This document shows positions 1 to 11,767 of a stretch of DNA of 64,000 nt, piece by piece. Every line of letters begins with the position of its first letter. Position 1 is the first letter of the stretch. The translations under genes and the position numbers were made by a program. The stretch is from Rhabdophis nuchalis (taxonomy: Eukaryota > Chordata > Lepidosauria > Squamata > Natricidae): positions 96,639,375-96,703,374 of the forward strand of contig CM077644.1 of the NCBI GenBank assembly GCA_039707465.1. The letters are read 5' to 3'. A model generated the notes under the pieces. That model was not told the origin of the DNA and searched no databases. It saw nothing but the letters and a program-made list of their open reading frames with translations.

Positions 1-440
1 AGATTGAAAGACCTGAAAGATGACACCAATGACTAATTCAGATTACAACAATTGCAGCTTTAGAAAATTATTTCCGGATAATCCCTATAGGATTGTGCCA
101 CTAACTGCAATCCAACTGAACATGTACAGTAAGAAAAAACAGCATGTTAAGTTGACAAACTACTAATATCGTCTTAGTAGTAATAAACAACTATGTGAGA
201 GCAGATAGTTTTAGATAGAAGAGATTTGCCATTCACAAATTATCACTCTAAATCTCCGGAGGGAGGGGGGGGTGTCTCCCAAGTTTTCCCTAAGGCATCA
301 AAAACAAAAGCAGGACATAAGGAAGACTTCTTTCTTTATATGAATTCATTCACCTTTCTGTGAAAAGCTGTAAAATGCACATATAAGTTAACAATGGCCC
401 TGCAACAGGAACAGGTTTAAGAAACAGTTAGTGGGCATCT
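1..440. other. upstream flank of SLC35A3, no gene seen
   Basis: A+T-rich sequence with no exon-like reading frame, splice pair or recognised repeat. By conserved vertebrate gene order the gene to the left of this window would be expected to be AGL, but nothing of it is visible here. Confidence 0.5.
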
Positions 441-445
441 TAAGG

Positions 446-446
446 G

Positions 447-477
<31 letters not shown>

Positions 478-492
478 GGAGAGAGGGAGTGT
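446..492. repeat. (GT)n(GA)n microsatellite
   Basis: Alternating GT units pass into GA units, interrupted by GGGA. Reading frames over this stretch are low-complexity artefacts. It lies just upstream of the SLC35A3 promoter. Confidence 0.9.
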
Positions 493-559
493 GTAGGGGC
501 TCCCACAAAGGAATGTATTTTAACAATTGGCAAGTGGAGACAGAGAAAAAGAGAAGTGG

Positions 560-1130
560 AGGAGAGAGAGAGATTGCATCAATCGTTGAGCCAATCTTTT
601 CGGATGTTGCCGTTCTCCTTTTCTGCCAGCCCCGCCGGTCTCTACTCTTCCAGGACGCTCCCTGCGCTGCCTCTCCCGCTACGGAGCGTCTTTCCCAGCG
701 CCTCCTAGGAGACTGGCAACGCGGGGGTGAAAAAGCCGCGGGCCTGGGAACCGAGCGGGCGGAGCCGCGGCTGCAGCCGGAGTAGTGACGGGGCGGCACC
801 GGGGAAAAAGAAGCACCCGGAAGGGAAGCGTGCCAGGCTCCCAGCGCGGCAGGTGAGAGTCGGGAGAAGAGACCCGGGAGGGCTAAAGCGGAAACAGGGG
901 GATTGCTAAGCAAGGAGGGCAGGTCCGCAAGCTGGGAACTATACAAGGCGCGAGCGGACAGGAAGGAGGCGGCTGGGAGGATCTGGTCGGATGGATGCAG
1001 CTTAGGTTGAAGCAAGGCAGAACCTGAAGGCGGGTAGCGAGGGATGGGAGGCAGGGTAACCCTCCCCACGGCGGGCAAAAGTGGAGAGATGGCAGGGTAG
1101 GATTGCACTAGCACTCGCACTCGCCTCGCC
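560..1130 (+). promoter_or_regulatory. SLC35A3: SLC35A3 promoter / CpG-rich region
   Basis: The base composition changes sharply from A+T-rich flank to G+C-rich sequence with many CpG dinucleotides. A CCAAT box lies at 591-595 and an ETS-like CCGGAAG at 817-823. No TATA box is apparent, as usual for housekeeping CpG-island promoters. The region sits 5' of the gene with a strong splice donor inside it. Assignment to SLC35A3 is by position and composition; the start site cannot be fixed from sequence. Confidence 0.65.
700..852 (+). other. SLC35A3: candidate SLC35A3 non-coding exon 1 (5' boundary uncertain)
   Basis: The right boundary is a near-consensus donor, CAG followed by GTGAGAGT at 853. 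The first coding exon at 17439 has its own acceptor and only 18 nt of leader, so at least one upstream leader exon must exist. This G+C-rich segment is the best candidate. The left boundary is arbitrary. A second donor-like AAG/GTGAGT lies at 1649/1650 and could serve an alternative first exon. Confidence 0.5.
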
Positions 1131-2396
1131 AGCGCCTTAAAGCTGCTGCTTCGTACCGAGGCTGATAAACATCTGCAGCTAAAACCTCCTTCGGAGAACG
1201 CGTCCCTGAGGATGTGCGGAGTGCCATTCCTTCAAAGTTAAGGCAGCTGGGTCGCCTTTCCCTTTGGGACTGGGATGGGGTTCACTGATTTGTGGAGAGC
1301 TCTGCTCCCTTCTCGGACACGCTCTTGGTAGCCAAGGCTTGCTGTCGATGGATTCTGCGGTCGAGTAAATGAATGAAAGCGTCTGTTCCCGGAGCTTGCA
1401 CAGAGTGCTTATTGCCTCGTCTTGCTAAGCGGGTGGTGCGTAATCCTTGAGGCGTGAAGCTTCACAAAGCTTGCAGCTTAGTTTTTTTATATTAAAAAAA
1501 ATCTCTTAACTATAGCAATTAAACGCGAAAACTTGCAGAACGAGGAAAACAACATATGTTAATGGCAGGAAGTGACTCAGGCAGGAGCGAAGGGATTAAG
1601 GAACAATAGCTTTGGGGACAAGAAGCAGGATGCGCGACTATTCCGAAAGGTGAGTTGCAGTGCAGTGGACATGGTAAAAAATCAATGTAGATAAATATAT
1701 GAGGCAGTATAGATCAATGATACCCAAAACAAGGACTATCTGACCAAATGTATGCATGTGTCCACTCCAGCCATACAGATTTCACTCATTTGCTTGCTTG
1801 CATACAAACAAATGTTGCTTGAATGTAAGCAAGTTTTTATAGTATGGACTACTACTTTGGAATACAATGGGAATACAATGTATTGACAAAGGAACAGAAA
1901 AATGAAAAGGTAGGTTAACCTTATTATTAAATAAAAAAATCCGGTGACTTTCCTGTATAAATGAATGTTGATCATTCATTATAGTACATTCAAAGCACAA
2001 AGTAAGAGGTTATTAATAAGCAATTTGAAGCATAGAATAATGCAAAGAAAGATTGTCCTACTAGTACAGAAAATTGCATCAAGCATATACACAAAGGGCA
2101 AACATTGCTAAAAAGTTAACACTATTTTTATTCAAATATATTGTACAGACATATTTCTATTTTAAAATATATGGCTGCTGACAGTTCCTGTATGTACTTT
2201 GAATTAATTCCTATTTCGAACCAAGCTTATACGTTTATTTTTATTTGATTATTTGTTGTTTAAATTCCTATGCCATCTATCTCAGTAACCTGCTAGGAAA
2301 CTTTCTGCTGACAGGGGGAGTAGCATGCATGTATTAATAAGTGCTACATACCCAGCTATATTTGTTTAAACATCACTAACATTTTTATATTGTTGC
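853..2396 (+). other. start of SLC35A3 intron 1, otherwise empty
   Basis: G+C content falls away after about 1450. Apart from the alternative donor-like site at 1649/1650 I see no exon, RNA gene or recognisable repeat. Confidence 0.5.
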
Positions 2397-2409
2397 AATA
2401 GAGAACACG

Positions 2410-2744
2410 GTGGCTAAGATGCTGAGCTTGTCAATCAGAAAGGTTGGCAGTTCAGGGGTTCAAATCACTAGCACCGTGTAACGGAGTGAGCCCCCGTTAC
2501 TTGCCCCAGCTTCTACCAACCTAGCAGTTCGAAAGCATGTAAAAATGCAAGTAGAAAAATAGGGACCACCTTTGGTGGGAAGGTAACAGTGTTATGTGCG
2601 CCTTTGGCATTTAGTCATGCCAGCCACATGACCATGGATATGACTTTGGACAGCGCTGGCTCTTTGGCTTTGAAATAGAGATGAGCACCGGCCCCTAGAG
2701 TCGGGAACGACTAGCACATATGTGCAAGGGGAACCTTTACCTTT
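2410..2744 (+). mobile_element. Sauria-type tRNA-derived SINE with 13 bp target duplication
   Basis: A tRNA-like head carries a pol III A-box-like TGGCTAAGATGC (from 2411) and a B-box-like GGTTCAAATC (2458-2467). A body typical of the squamate Sauria SINE follows and ends in a short ACCTTTACCTTTA tail. It is flanked by perfect 13 bp repeats AATAGAGAACACG at 2397-2409 and 2745-2757. Sauria SINEs are thought to be mobilised by BovB LINEs. Full length and little decayed, in SLC35A3 intron 1. Confidence 0.9.
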
Positions 2745-2757
2745 AATAGAGAACACG

Positions 2758-4259
2758 AAAGGTCTAAATCAAATGCTACATCTTGTATATACTTAATAAA
2801 TATTAATCATCTAAGAATTAGTAATACAAAACTCAATACATCCCAGAATTTCCATAATTCCTGTAGTCTCATCCCTTTATCTTTCCATTATATATCATCC
2901 TGTTATAGTAGTCATCTTAGATGGATGCTAATAGACATGTCATTCATTGTATAATTGTTCTTCTAAAAGCTTTGGAGTTTATACAACATAACATTGCATT
3001 TGTAATTCTGTCACTTTTCTCCACATCGTCTGTATTTTTCTCTTATTAGAAAAATAACAATTTTACTGAAAAAGATGGAATAGCTCCTTTTGATTAATAG
3101 CACTAGTAAATAGACAACTATTTAAAAAAGTATTCTGATGTTACTTTTAGTAGTATACCTTTGACATACTAGCCTTACAACATCATTTTTTTTTCATTTA
3201 AAATATTTTTTGGTTCATTCATTGTTAAAAAATTATTCAGGAAAAACTTCATTTTTAAATTGAAATTTTCCCTATCTCTCACTGAAAAAGTATGAGAGAA
3301 AGGTGTGAACTTGTCAGATAAGAAACTTGACATGGCATAATTACACAAATAAAACAGGAACTTAATTTTTATAGGAAACCAATAGAAAACTAAATATTTT
3401 ATATACTGTATTTAAAGGCTCTGAAGTCAGTTGAAAATATTAATATTGTCCTTTTCACTATCCTTTCAATTAGAAAAGACTATGAAAATAATTTAATCAC
3501 AATTTACATGCCTCAGCTGGGAAGTCTTTGAACAGTATCAGTACTCTTTATGGTGAACCTGGTTAACTGGCAAAGTAGCCCTCATTATAATGCTTCAGTC
3601 TTTTCTACAAATATTTTAAAAGATAAAACACTCAGATATCACTGTTCTTTGTGGAACCATTGAAAGAAAGTCTTTCAGTAGTAGAATTTGTTCTTAGCTT
3701 ATTTTTTAATACAAATAATCTTTTTTAAAGTATAAGAATAACAAAGGACAATGTTAGCAGATAGACAGAATAAACAGAAGGTGATTCAGAAGGTTAATAT
3801 CCTGGAATTTAGATGCTTTATCAAAAGTTGAACTAGGAACTGCAAAGAAGTGACAATATGTCTGCTGTTTTCTGTATATGAAAACTATATGTACTTTTTC
3901 CTGTATCTTTAAAGTAACAACTATGAATCAAGTTGCACCACATCTGATTTAGATAAGTACATTCCAGATGCTATCATCTTCCATTTGCAAATATAATATT
4001 TTGCCGCTTTTCTATTTTTTCTTTGCCACAAAGAGGAGTAGAAGGATATAAAGACAAAATAACTGTACAAGAGCTTCTGATTAGAATAGCTAGAATCTAT
4101 TTCTCTGGAATTGCGTTCTATCTCTGCATTGTAGTTTTCTATATGTTCTTTTTTAAATAGTTTCTCTTGACGTTTCTAATCTCAGACTATTAAGTGTGGC
4201 ATTGTAGAAAAACCAAATGGAAAAGGCAAGTTTAGATAATACAAATGTAATGGAGTAAG
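2758..4259. other. SLC35A3 intron 1, unexplained A+T-rich DNA
   Basis: No exon, RNA gene, long inverted repeat or recognisable transposon was found. It is probably old intronic sequence. Confidence 0.5.
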
Positions 4260-4617
4260 CTAAAGGGCCTTCTCTGTGGCAGGCCCAGCCCTCTGGAACG
4301 ATCTACCTCCCGAACTCCGTGTCATCTCTGACCTCCGCCTGTTCCGCCCGCGCCTAGAAATGCACTTTTTTCATCTAGCCGGCCTGGCATGAACTACCCG
4401 AAACCGAACTGACTTTTAGTTGATCAAAGTTTTAATTTGGGGGTTTTAATTATGTTTTAGCACAGGGTTGGGTTTAATATAATTTTAAGAGTCTTTGTAT
4501 TTTGTATATTTGTATTTTTGTATTTTTAATCTTCCTGTGCGCCGCCCCGGGTCCCTTTGTGGGAGATGGGCACGGGATATAAATATGAAAAATAAAAATA
4601 AAATAAATAAAAATAAA
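4260..4617 (+). mobile_element. L2-type LINE, 3' end
   Basis: The left part translates to the conserved C-terminal RT-ORF motif (...GPALWNDLP...) seen in the longer copies at 23.9-24.2 and 40.1-40.3 kb. It is followed by the same 3' UTR (TTTTAATT..GGGGGTTTTAAT, CTGTGCGCCGCCC) and an AATAAA-type short-unit tail. 5'-truncated, as is usual for LINEs. Confidence 0.85.
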
Positions 4618-4748
4618 GTGTATTGGAAACAAGCAGTACAGGAAAGGTGAGCTTTTTTCTTCATTCATCTGTGTTTGTAAATTGCCCAAGGCAGCTGACA
4701 ATACAGGTAGTCCTCATTTTATGACCATAACTGAGTCCAACTTTTATG

Positions 4749-4796
4749 CAATAATACAATACAATAGCAGAGTTGGAAGGGACCTTATGTTGCTAA
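4749..4796 (-). mobile_element. CR1-type LINE 3' end scrap
   Basis: The motif CAGAGTTGGAAGGGACCTT is the end of the CR1 3' UTR in reverse orientation, also present at 25.6 and 46.05 kb and in the opposite orientation at 32.6 kb. Only about 45 bp remain. Confidence 0.5.
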
Positions 4797-4848
4797 GGAA
4801 GACAGTTAAGTGTCTTAACTTAAACTGTCTACCAGCATGCCTACCATC

Positions 4849-5315
4849 CAGTGGTGGATTTCAAAAATTTTTAGAACCTCTTCTGTAGGTGTGGCCTGCT
4901 TTGTGGGAGTGGCTTGCTGGCCATGTGACCAGATGGGAGTGGCTTGGCAGTCATGTAACTGGGTGGGCTTGGCCAACTTGTAAAATGCGGTGAAACTCAC
5001 TTAACAACGATCTTTCTTAGTAACCAAAATGTTGGCTCAGAAACTCTGGCATTTGAAGCATGCAAGTCTTAAAGCTGTCAAGTTACAAGACCCTTGCACC
5101 TCTAACCCTTTAGAAAAAAAACCAACCCAGGGGTGTTCAAACTTGACAGCTTTAAGACTCGTGGACTTCAACTCCCAGAATTCCTCCTCTCGCCCTTCAT
5201 CTTGATGATGTGCGGACGGGCAGGGGGAGGGACCTGGAACTGGTTCTAAACGGCACTGTAGATTTGTGGAACCTCTTCTATAGAAGAGGGTAGAACTGGC
5301 AGGAACCCACCCCTG
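4849..5315. mobile_element. non-autonomous hAT element with exact 8 bp target duplication
   Basis: Termini CAGTGGTGGATTTC and GAACCCACCCCTG are imperfect inverted repeats. Flanking 8 bp direct repeats CTACCATC (4841-4848 and 5316-5323) are identical, the hAT hallmark. There is no transposase. Inside are an about 120 bp module (4900-5040, reverse orientation) shared with the hATs at 11.8 and 43.4 kb, and inverted halves of the palindromic element family (5055-5090 and 5128-5185). Confidence 0.9.
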
Positions 5316-5804
5316 CTACCATCCCTGTCCTACTGTCCCCGTTTATTTGTACTAATTTCTTGTGCTTATGTCCATGTTTATACTTACTTGTTATCTTGTA
5401 CATGTTTGACAAACTAACTAAATAAATCAGTAAATAGAGTTGTGTCCTGAGTTGGTCCTTCCGAGGCAACTGCATGCTGTATGAGGCATTCTCCCCCAGA
5501 TTGCACATGGAGGTTTCCCTATGAAACCTAGGGAGGATTGCCTCGTGCCAGGCTGGATATGCTGCATCAAACTGGGGTGGCCGGGGTTTCCCTGGGCAGC
5601 TGTGGGTTTGGGTTAAGCCCAGCTGGCCTGGGCCTTGCACTATGCAGCAACCTAGGTTCTTGTAGCCCCAGAGTGCCAAGAAGTCTCTGTGGTCTACTCT
5701 GATAGACGTGGCTGTGGTGGTTATGGCTTCATGTTGTGCCGAGGCATAAAGGTTTCTTGGAGCCCCAGAGCTGTGGTGCACCAAGAAGCCCCGGAGACAC
5801 AGTA

Positions 5805-6703
5805 CAGGTGATTCTCAATGTACAACAGTTCATTTAAGGACCGTTTGAAGTTACAATGGCACTGAAAAAAGTGACTTATGACCATATTTCATACTTACTA
5901 CCATTGCGGCATCCCCATGGCCATGTGATCGAAATTCAGACGCTTGGCAACTGACTCATATTTATGATGGTTGCAGTATCCCGGGGTCATGTGATCTCCT
6001 TTTGTGACCTTCTGTTGTGGCCTGTTGGCTGATGGCCCCTCCAGCAGCCGAATCAGATGAGGTGGAGGCGTGGGAGTTAGGGTCAGCATCAAGGTACCCT
6101 GAGAGCTCCGAAGGGGAAGAGGGAGCTTTCAGAGAGAGAGACAGAGGCAGAGCCTGAGCTGCTGTCAGCCCTCACATGGAGAGTCAAAAGCCCCCCGGGT
6201 CTGGAGGTGCCTGATGAGGAAGAGGAGGAATAGCTGGATCCAGTGCCTGACACATGGATGCGCCGAAGGCTCCAGAGGAGAGGAAAGCAGTGGAAATCTG
6301 TGGACCGATCCTTGGGACAAAAGAGCTATCACTGCTAGTGAAGCCCTACCCTAGCTCTATGGATAAAAGGAGGAGGGTAGAAATGAATAGATGTGGTAGA
6401 CAACTATTCATCTCCCTGCTGTAAGAGTGAAACTTTTTGCCAGGGCTGCTGGCGCTCCTAATAAAGGAATCATTTCTTCAACTACAGAGGGTTTGTTGTG
6501 TTTGGGGAGCTGGGTCAGAACACAAGCAAAGCCAATGGGGAAGCCAAATTAACTTAACAACCATGTGACTAGCTTAAGAACCTATGTGATTCATTTAACA
6601 AATGTGGCAAGAAAGGTCGTAAAGTGGGGCAAAACTCACTTAACAAATTTCTCAGCCAAATAAATTTTGGGTTCAATTGTGGTTGCAAATTGAGGAAAAC
6701 CTG
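5805..6703. mobile_element. TA-flanked CAGGTAGTCC-family MITE, split by an LTR
   Basis: It begins CAGGTGATTCTCAATGTAC and ends with the decayed inverse (GAGGAAAACCTG). TA lies on both sides (5803-5804, 6704-6705), consistent with a Tc1/mariner-like target duplication. The body matches the copies at 8156, 19582, 50540 and 54998. A solo LTR occupies 6013-6522. No coding capacity. Confidence 0.75.
6013..6522 (+). mobile_element. solo LTR (TG...CA type)
   Basis: It starts TGTTGTGGCC and ends GTCAGAACA, short inverted TGTT..AACA termini typical of LTRs. A TATA-like GGATAAAAGG lies near 6360 and an AATAAA near 6460. It interrupts the surrounding MITE. There is no internal retroviral or retrotransposon gene, so it is a solo LTR left by recombination. 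A clear target duplication was not found. The LTR at 43095 shares both termini. Confidence 0.65.
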
Positions 6704-6734
6704 TATAGCAAGAAGCCCCAGAGCTGTGCAGTTA

Positions 6735-7256
6735 CAGTATTTTTCAGACTATAAGATGCACCAAGATTTTGAAGAGGTAAATTAAAAAAAAAAAGTTTTT
6801 GCACTCTGCAGGCTTTCCAAACCTTTCACGCCTAATTTTTGTGAAAAACGGCCCATGCAGTGAGTTTGAGAGGCCTGCAAAGTGCTCCTGGGGGGTGGGG
6901 GGGGGGGCAAAAACGAGCAAAAAACAGCTCATTTTTTGTGAAAACAGACCTGTTTTTTGCAAAAAAAAACCAGGGCATGCATAGGCTTTGGGAGGCTTGT
7001 AGAGTGCTCCTGGGGGCTGGGAGGGCAGAAACAGGCAAAAAATAGCCCATTTTTAGCTTATTTATGTCCTTCCCAGCCCCCAGAAGCACTTTGCAGGCCT
7101 CCCAAACCGACTGCATGTCCATTTTTGCGAACAATGGGATGCGCAAGGGCGGGGTTTTGGGAGGCCAAAAATGCTGTATTCAGTGTATAAGACGCACCCA
7201 GATTTTCACCCTCTTTGGGGGGGGGAAAGGTGCGTCTTATACTTTGAAAAATACGG
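6735..7256. mobile_element. TA-flanked MITE, CCGTATTTTTC family
   Basis: The termini CAGTATTTTTCAGAC and AAAAATACGG are inverted repeats extending inward as TATAAGATGCACC / GGTGCGTCTTATA. TA flanks both ends (6733-6734, 7257-7258). The interior is a series of diverged repeats of a GAGTGCTCCTGGGGG-type unit. Same family as 42885-45279 and 56419-57114. No transposase. Confidence 0.8.
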
Positions 7257-7258
7257 TA

Positions 7259-8153
7259 CTTGCTGCCTTGCAAGAGAGGGTGCAACTGACCAAAAAGGCA
7301 GAAAATGGTGGGAAATAGGAAACGGGGGGAGTTGGAAGCAATGCCTTGTCTTACTTACTGGGACCAAACCCAGAATAGCTTGGATTGGGGAGAGTCCTCG
7401 GCTAACAACCAGTGCAATTCAGTTAACAATGGCAATAGGGAATGCTGGGATGGCTGATGCTAAGCAATGCAGTCACATGATATCACATTCTACAACTGCA
7501 TCGCTTAGCAACAAAAACTTTTGGTCCCAATTGTGTTAGTAGGTTGTCTTGTGTGTAGGTCTGGCAATCCCTGATAGTATTCACTAGATCTAATTCTGTT
7601 TTGCTTCTGAACTTAGACAAGACCAGGAAGGTGCTGACCAAGAAGTACCAAAGAAATATACCCAAGGAGAATTCCCAGGGCAATAATTCTTTAACATGGT
7701 TATAGAGGCTTTTTTGTTCTTGCCAAATAGAAAGAAACAAACCTCGACTGGCCTCAAAGGACAGGAGGATTATTCATGTTTACCAAATACTGATTTAATA
7801 AAATCTTAAGTTGTGGCAAGCAAGTAGAATTGAACCTCTTATCAAATTATGGGAGTATTTTACGAAGAACCTCAAATTTAATTTGTCAGTTACAATCTGT
7901 CAATCTGCAACAGAGGTAGAAGAATCCAGTAATTAATATTTATTATTCATAGCCTGCATTCCTACACTTGTAGTAACGCTTGCATTATATTTCTCTAGGA
8001 AGTACTGGAGATAGAAAATATCATTCAAAGTTTTGCTACAGAGGAATTTGAATAAATAGAACTAAAGGAACATTGAAACATCATCCCTGTGTGACACTCT
8101 ACACCATTTTGGGATATGACTATCTCTATGAAATAAATTATGATTCTGTGCAT
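7259..8153. other. SLC35A3 intron 1, mostly unexplained
   Basis: A weak, incomplete resemblance to the CAGGTAGTCC MITE family is seen at about 7385-7535. Nothing else could be assigned. Confidence 0.45.
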
Positions 8154-8155
8154 TA

Positions 8156-8527
8156 CAGGTTATTAATTGTCCTGTGACCATAAGTAAGCTCAAATTTTTT
8201 GTTATTAGGTGAGTTTTGCCCCATTTTACAATCTTTCTTGCCACAGCTGTTAAGTGAATCACTGTCATTGATAAGTTAATAGCTCAGTTGTTAAGTGAAT
8301 CTGGCTTCCCCATTGATACTGCTTGTCGAAAGGTTGCAACGGGGGATCACATGGGGCACAGCAACAGTCATCGTAAGTATGAACCAGTTGCCGAGCATCT
8401 GAACTACGACCACATAATCTTGGGGATGCTGCAAAGGTTGTAACTGAAAAATGGTCATGTCACTTTTTTCAGTGCCACTATAACTGAACGGTCACTAAAG
8501 GAACTGTTATAAGTCAAGGACGACCAG
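8156..8527. mobile_element. CAGGTAGTCC-family MITE, nearly full length
   Basis: TA flanks at 8154-8155 and 8528-8529. The body repeats the family pattern (TTAAGTGAATC, CTTGCCACAG, TTGCCGAGCATCTGAA) and ends with AAGTCAAGGACGACCAG. The left terminus is more diverged than the right. Confidence 0.75.
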
Positions 8528-8878
8528 TATGTGCTAAGACAATTTATCTTCTCAGGCTCATGAAGGTAGTATCTTATAACTCATGCACCATCTTTGGGAC
8601 AAGCACAATAACCAAGGAAGCAGCAGCATGTAATCATCATCCCAACAAAGTGAAATTTGGGGGATTGTTTATAATTTATATTAACTCTGCTGATGAATCC
8701 TTCAAAATATTTATAGCACAATCACATACGTTTACAGTCAGGTTAGCCTTCATTTTTTCACAAAGGATTATTTTTATTCCTATACTGCTCTTCCTTCCAA
8801 ACTGAGGTGGAATGTAATTTAGATTCCCAAGAGGGAGAGGCTGCATTCTAAAGGAGCAAGAGAGAGCACAGTTTAGAT

Positions 8879-9188
8879 CAGGGGTCCCCAACCTTTTTTG
8901 CACCAGGGACCGGTTTCATTTTAAAGAAAATGCCGCGGACCAGCCAGCGTAGAGGGGGAGCGGGGGGGAGGGGGAACAGGTGGCGCATGCGCATGCGGGG
9001 AGGGGGTGAGTCGGCTCACTCGCCCCTCTAGGGCCCCCAATGGCGCAAGCGGCCGTGCCTGCGCTTTCCTGTCCCCGGTGCGCGCTCTGCCCAGGGGGCT
9101 GCTCCCTCCTCCTCTCCGGCCCTGCGGCCCGGTTCCTATCAAGTCACGGACCGGCACCGGTCCACGGACTGGGGGTTGGGGACCCCTG
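8879..9188. mobile_element. non-autonomous hAT, exact 8 bp target duplication
   Basis: The termini CAGGGGTCCCCAACC and GGTTGGGGACCCCTG are perfect 15 bp inverted repeats. The flanking 8 bp repeats GTTTAGAT (8871-8878 and 9189-9196) are identical. The G+C-rich interior has no transposase. Short member of the family that also includes 43417-44586 and 47081-47261. Confidence 0.95.
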
Positions 9189-9335
9189 GTTTAGATACCT
9201 TGGTTGGGATGAAAATGGTCAAGAGAGCTCCTCCCTAGTAGCTCTCAATATATATCTTTAATGATGTAAGTAGTCTGCTTTAGTCTGGCAGGATTCTGTC
9301 TGTAGGTGAGGAATAATAAAGAAAACTACTTAGAG

Positions 9336-9470
9336 CAGGGGTGTCCAAACTGGGAAACTTTAAGACTTGTGGACTTCAACTCCCAGAATTCCCCAGCCAG
9401 CATAGCTGGCTGGGGAATTCTAGGAGTTGAAGTCCACAAGTCTTAAAGTTTCCCAGTTTGGACACCCCTG
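9336..9470. mobile_element. near-perfect palindromic hAT-type MITE, 135 bp
   Basis: The left half from CAGGGGTGTCCAAACTGG is repeated almost exactly in reverse on the right, meeting at a short centre near 9403. The 8 bp target duplication ACTTAGAG (9328-9335 and 9471-9478) is perfect. The arms contain the core motif ACTTGTGGACTTCAACTCCC shared with elements at 5.1, 48.1 and 48.7 kb. Confidence 0.95.
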
Positions 9471-9478
9471 ACTTAGAG

Positions 9479-11455
9479 GTTTCTCTGCATGTTTTTTGGA
9501 GCCTGACATATAGGGAGTTCGGAGCAAAATATGTTTAATATGTTTCTGAAACAATGTCAAATATTATATTTGTTGCAAAGTATTTATATTTGAAAGTCCT
9601 TAGAGACATTAAAGCACAGGGAAGGAGAGGAGAGCTAGAGCAGCAGTCATTTATGCTAGAAGAACACAACTCCAATAACTACTGGAGGCTACTGAAATGA
9701 CACTGGTTCTGTATTTAATATTTAATATTAAGTGCTTTGTGAAATGAGATCTCAGGCTGAAGATTATCAATCTTAGGTTGCTAAGCGGGAGGAAACATTC
9801 CATACCCTGTTATCATTGTATGAAGTAGCATAATGGGTTATTTATTGTTCCTGTAGAAAATGTAGATTATTGTTGCGTAAGTGCTGACACGCCATTTGGC
9901 TTTACTACAGACCACACTGCACTGAAAGAATTTTTTCTTTCTACATTACTTTCTGTCCATACAAGCTGTGTAAAAACTGCATTTGGAGTTATTTAACTAT
10001 GGAACTACTACTTGTACTGAAAAATGAACGTTTTCCCTAAACTTCCAAGTTTGATGTTTACTGAAGAATGAGCATGAAAAAATGGATTTGGCAAGTTGTG
10101 ACTACCCAAATTTTGAGGTTTTCATTTTGTTTCGAAATTGTACAGCACCAGATACCAGTTGATATACTTTATGCACCTTAACCAGAAGGCTGAATGAATA
10201 CGGCTCTCATTTCTGTTTGAGAATCATGGAGGTTCAGAAAGAGAAGTTTGTTCTGGAAGTTGGTATACCTGTATGCATTTTAATAACATTTTCTAGTAGT
10301 CTGTATTATTTATTAGGAAAACAATATTAAGAACATTTTGATAGTTACACTGAATATTGGTAAAATGTAAAATGGTTAGAATCTAGGGATGTGGTGTTTA
10401 GTATGCCAAATGGGTTTGAAATTTGTCAGGCACTTTCTTGACTTTTTCATTGATTAGTAGATCTCAGTGCTTTTTAATATATATGTTACTTTTAGAAATA
10501 CCCGGTTTTAAAAACTTTGCATTTGAAGAGGAAGTAGGTGTGTTAGAAATCTTAGCGCTGGGTATTCAATACATTTTACAAATTGTGTCTTTACAAATTG
10601 TGTTCATTCAGATAGAGTTGATAGCCCACATGTGGTGAAGTCAGACAGGAAAAACAGCATGAAAGCGTGAATATTTTGATCATTGTAAATCGCCATTATA
10701 TTTAATTTGTTTACTGTCTCCTTTCTGTAGAATCAGTTGTATTGCTTCGAATATACAATAATTACCAGTAGATCAATTAATAATAATAATCTTTATTGTC
10801 ATTGTCAGGTTCAGAAACTAAATCTATGTAAAAGTGTTTGGTTTAGAAATTGTGGATAGACTTCTTAAAGTTTATTTTAATGAACAGAAAATAGTTATTT
10901 GATATTTCCAGACAAAAATGGTAAAACGTGTATCCACGGTAAACAACCATTCATATTGTTAAAATAAAGAGGTTGACAATGTTAGAGTCAGTACTACATA
11001 ACACTTGAATAATTAACTTAAATATTTAATTCTTACTGGCTTATATTTTAATGTTTTTACTAATCTCCAAATTCAACTAAAATGTTCTGGACATATGAAC
11101 ATTATACAGAAGGATTCTAACAATATAGATATACAGTAGCGGGTATGTATTTATACATTACCTGAATACACATGGGGAGGGAACCCCCAAATGGGGATAA
11201 TGACAAAGTTGTCAAAGTTGTCAAAACATGTTCTGCCTGCCTAATGCCCCAAATTTGCAACGTCTTAGAAGATTTTTTTTTTAAATTTCCTGTATTTTAC
11301 CATGTTCTTAATCCTAAAAATAAGCTTGGTATTCCTTTTAGTACTTTATTAATTTAAAATATGCACATCCAAGCAAATTTCCAGTAGAATGGGGCCTCTT
11401 CCTTTTTTGTGTAGTTTTATTGAGATGAACAGTTTACCTCATAATTCTACCAAGC
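9479..11455. other. SLC35A3 intron 1, unexplained
   Basis: A+T-rich sequence. No splice-bounded frame, RNA gene or recognised repeat, apart from a short AAT run near 10784. Confidence 0.5.
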
Positions 11456-11767
11456 CCGTACTTTTTTGATGACATTTATTTTTTTAAAAAAAATTTATTA
11501 ATACATTTAATTTACAAACATATAAAATACATATAAAATACATTCACACAAAACTTAGACATACACTACATTTACACCATACAATACGAACAGGAACTTC
11601 CTGTTCTTTCTAATAGCAATTGTTAATCGAAGCCGCTCATCTTATATTGTTTCCCCTTCTGTTTATTTCATTTGGATTTCACCCTTTTATTTTACTCATA
11701 ACTACTGTTTTTAAGTTTTGCTGTATTCCTTCATTAGTTCTTGTTTCTTTCCTCCATCCACCTATAC

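Noticed and set aside
440..1120. 226-codon minus-strand frame over the SLC35A3 promoter
   Set aside because: A G+C-rich island gives long chance frames. The product is low-complexity with a microsatellite end and no family resemblance.
2401..2480. tRNA-like sequence with A and B boxes
   Set aside because: It is the head of a Sauria SINE with tail and target duplications, not a functional tRNA gene; no cloverleaf 3' half is present.
6013..6522. Possible endogenous retrovirus
   Set aside because: Only a solo LTR is present. No gag, pol or env frame is seen next to this LTR or the one at 43095.
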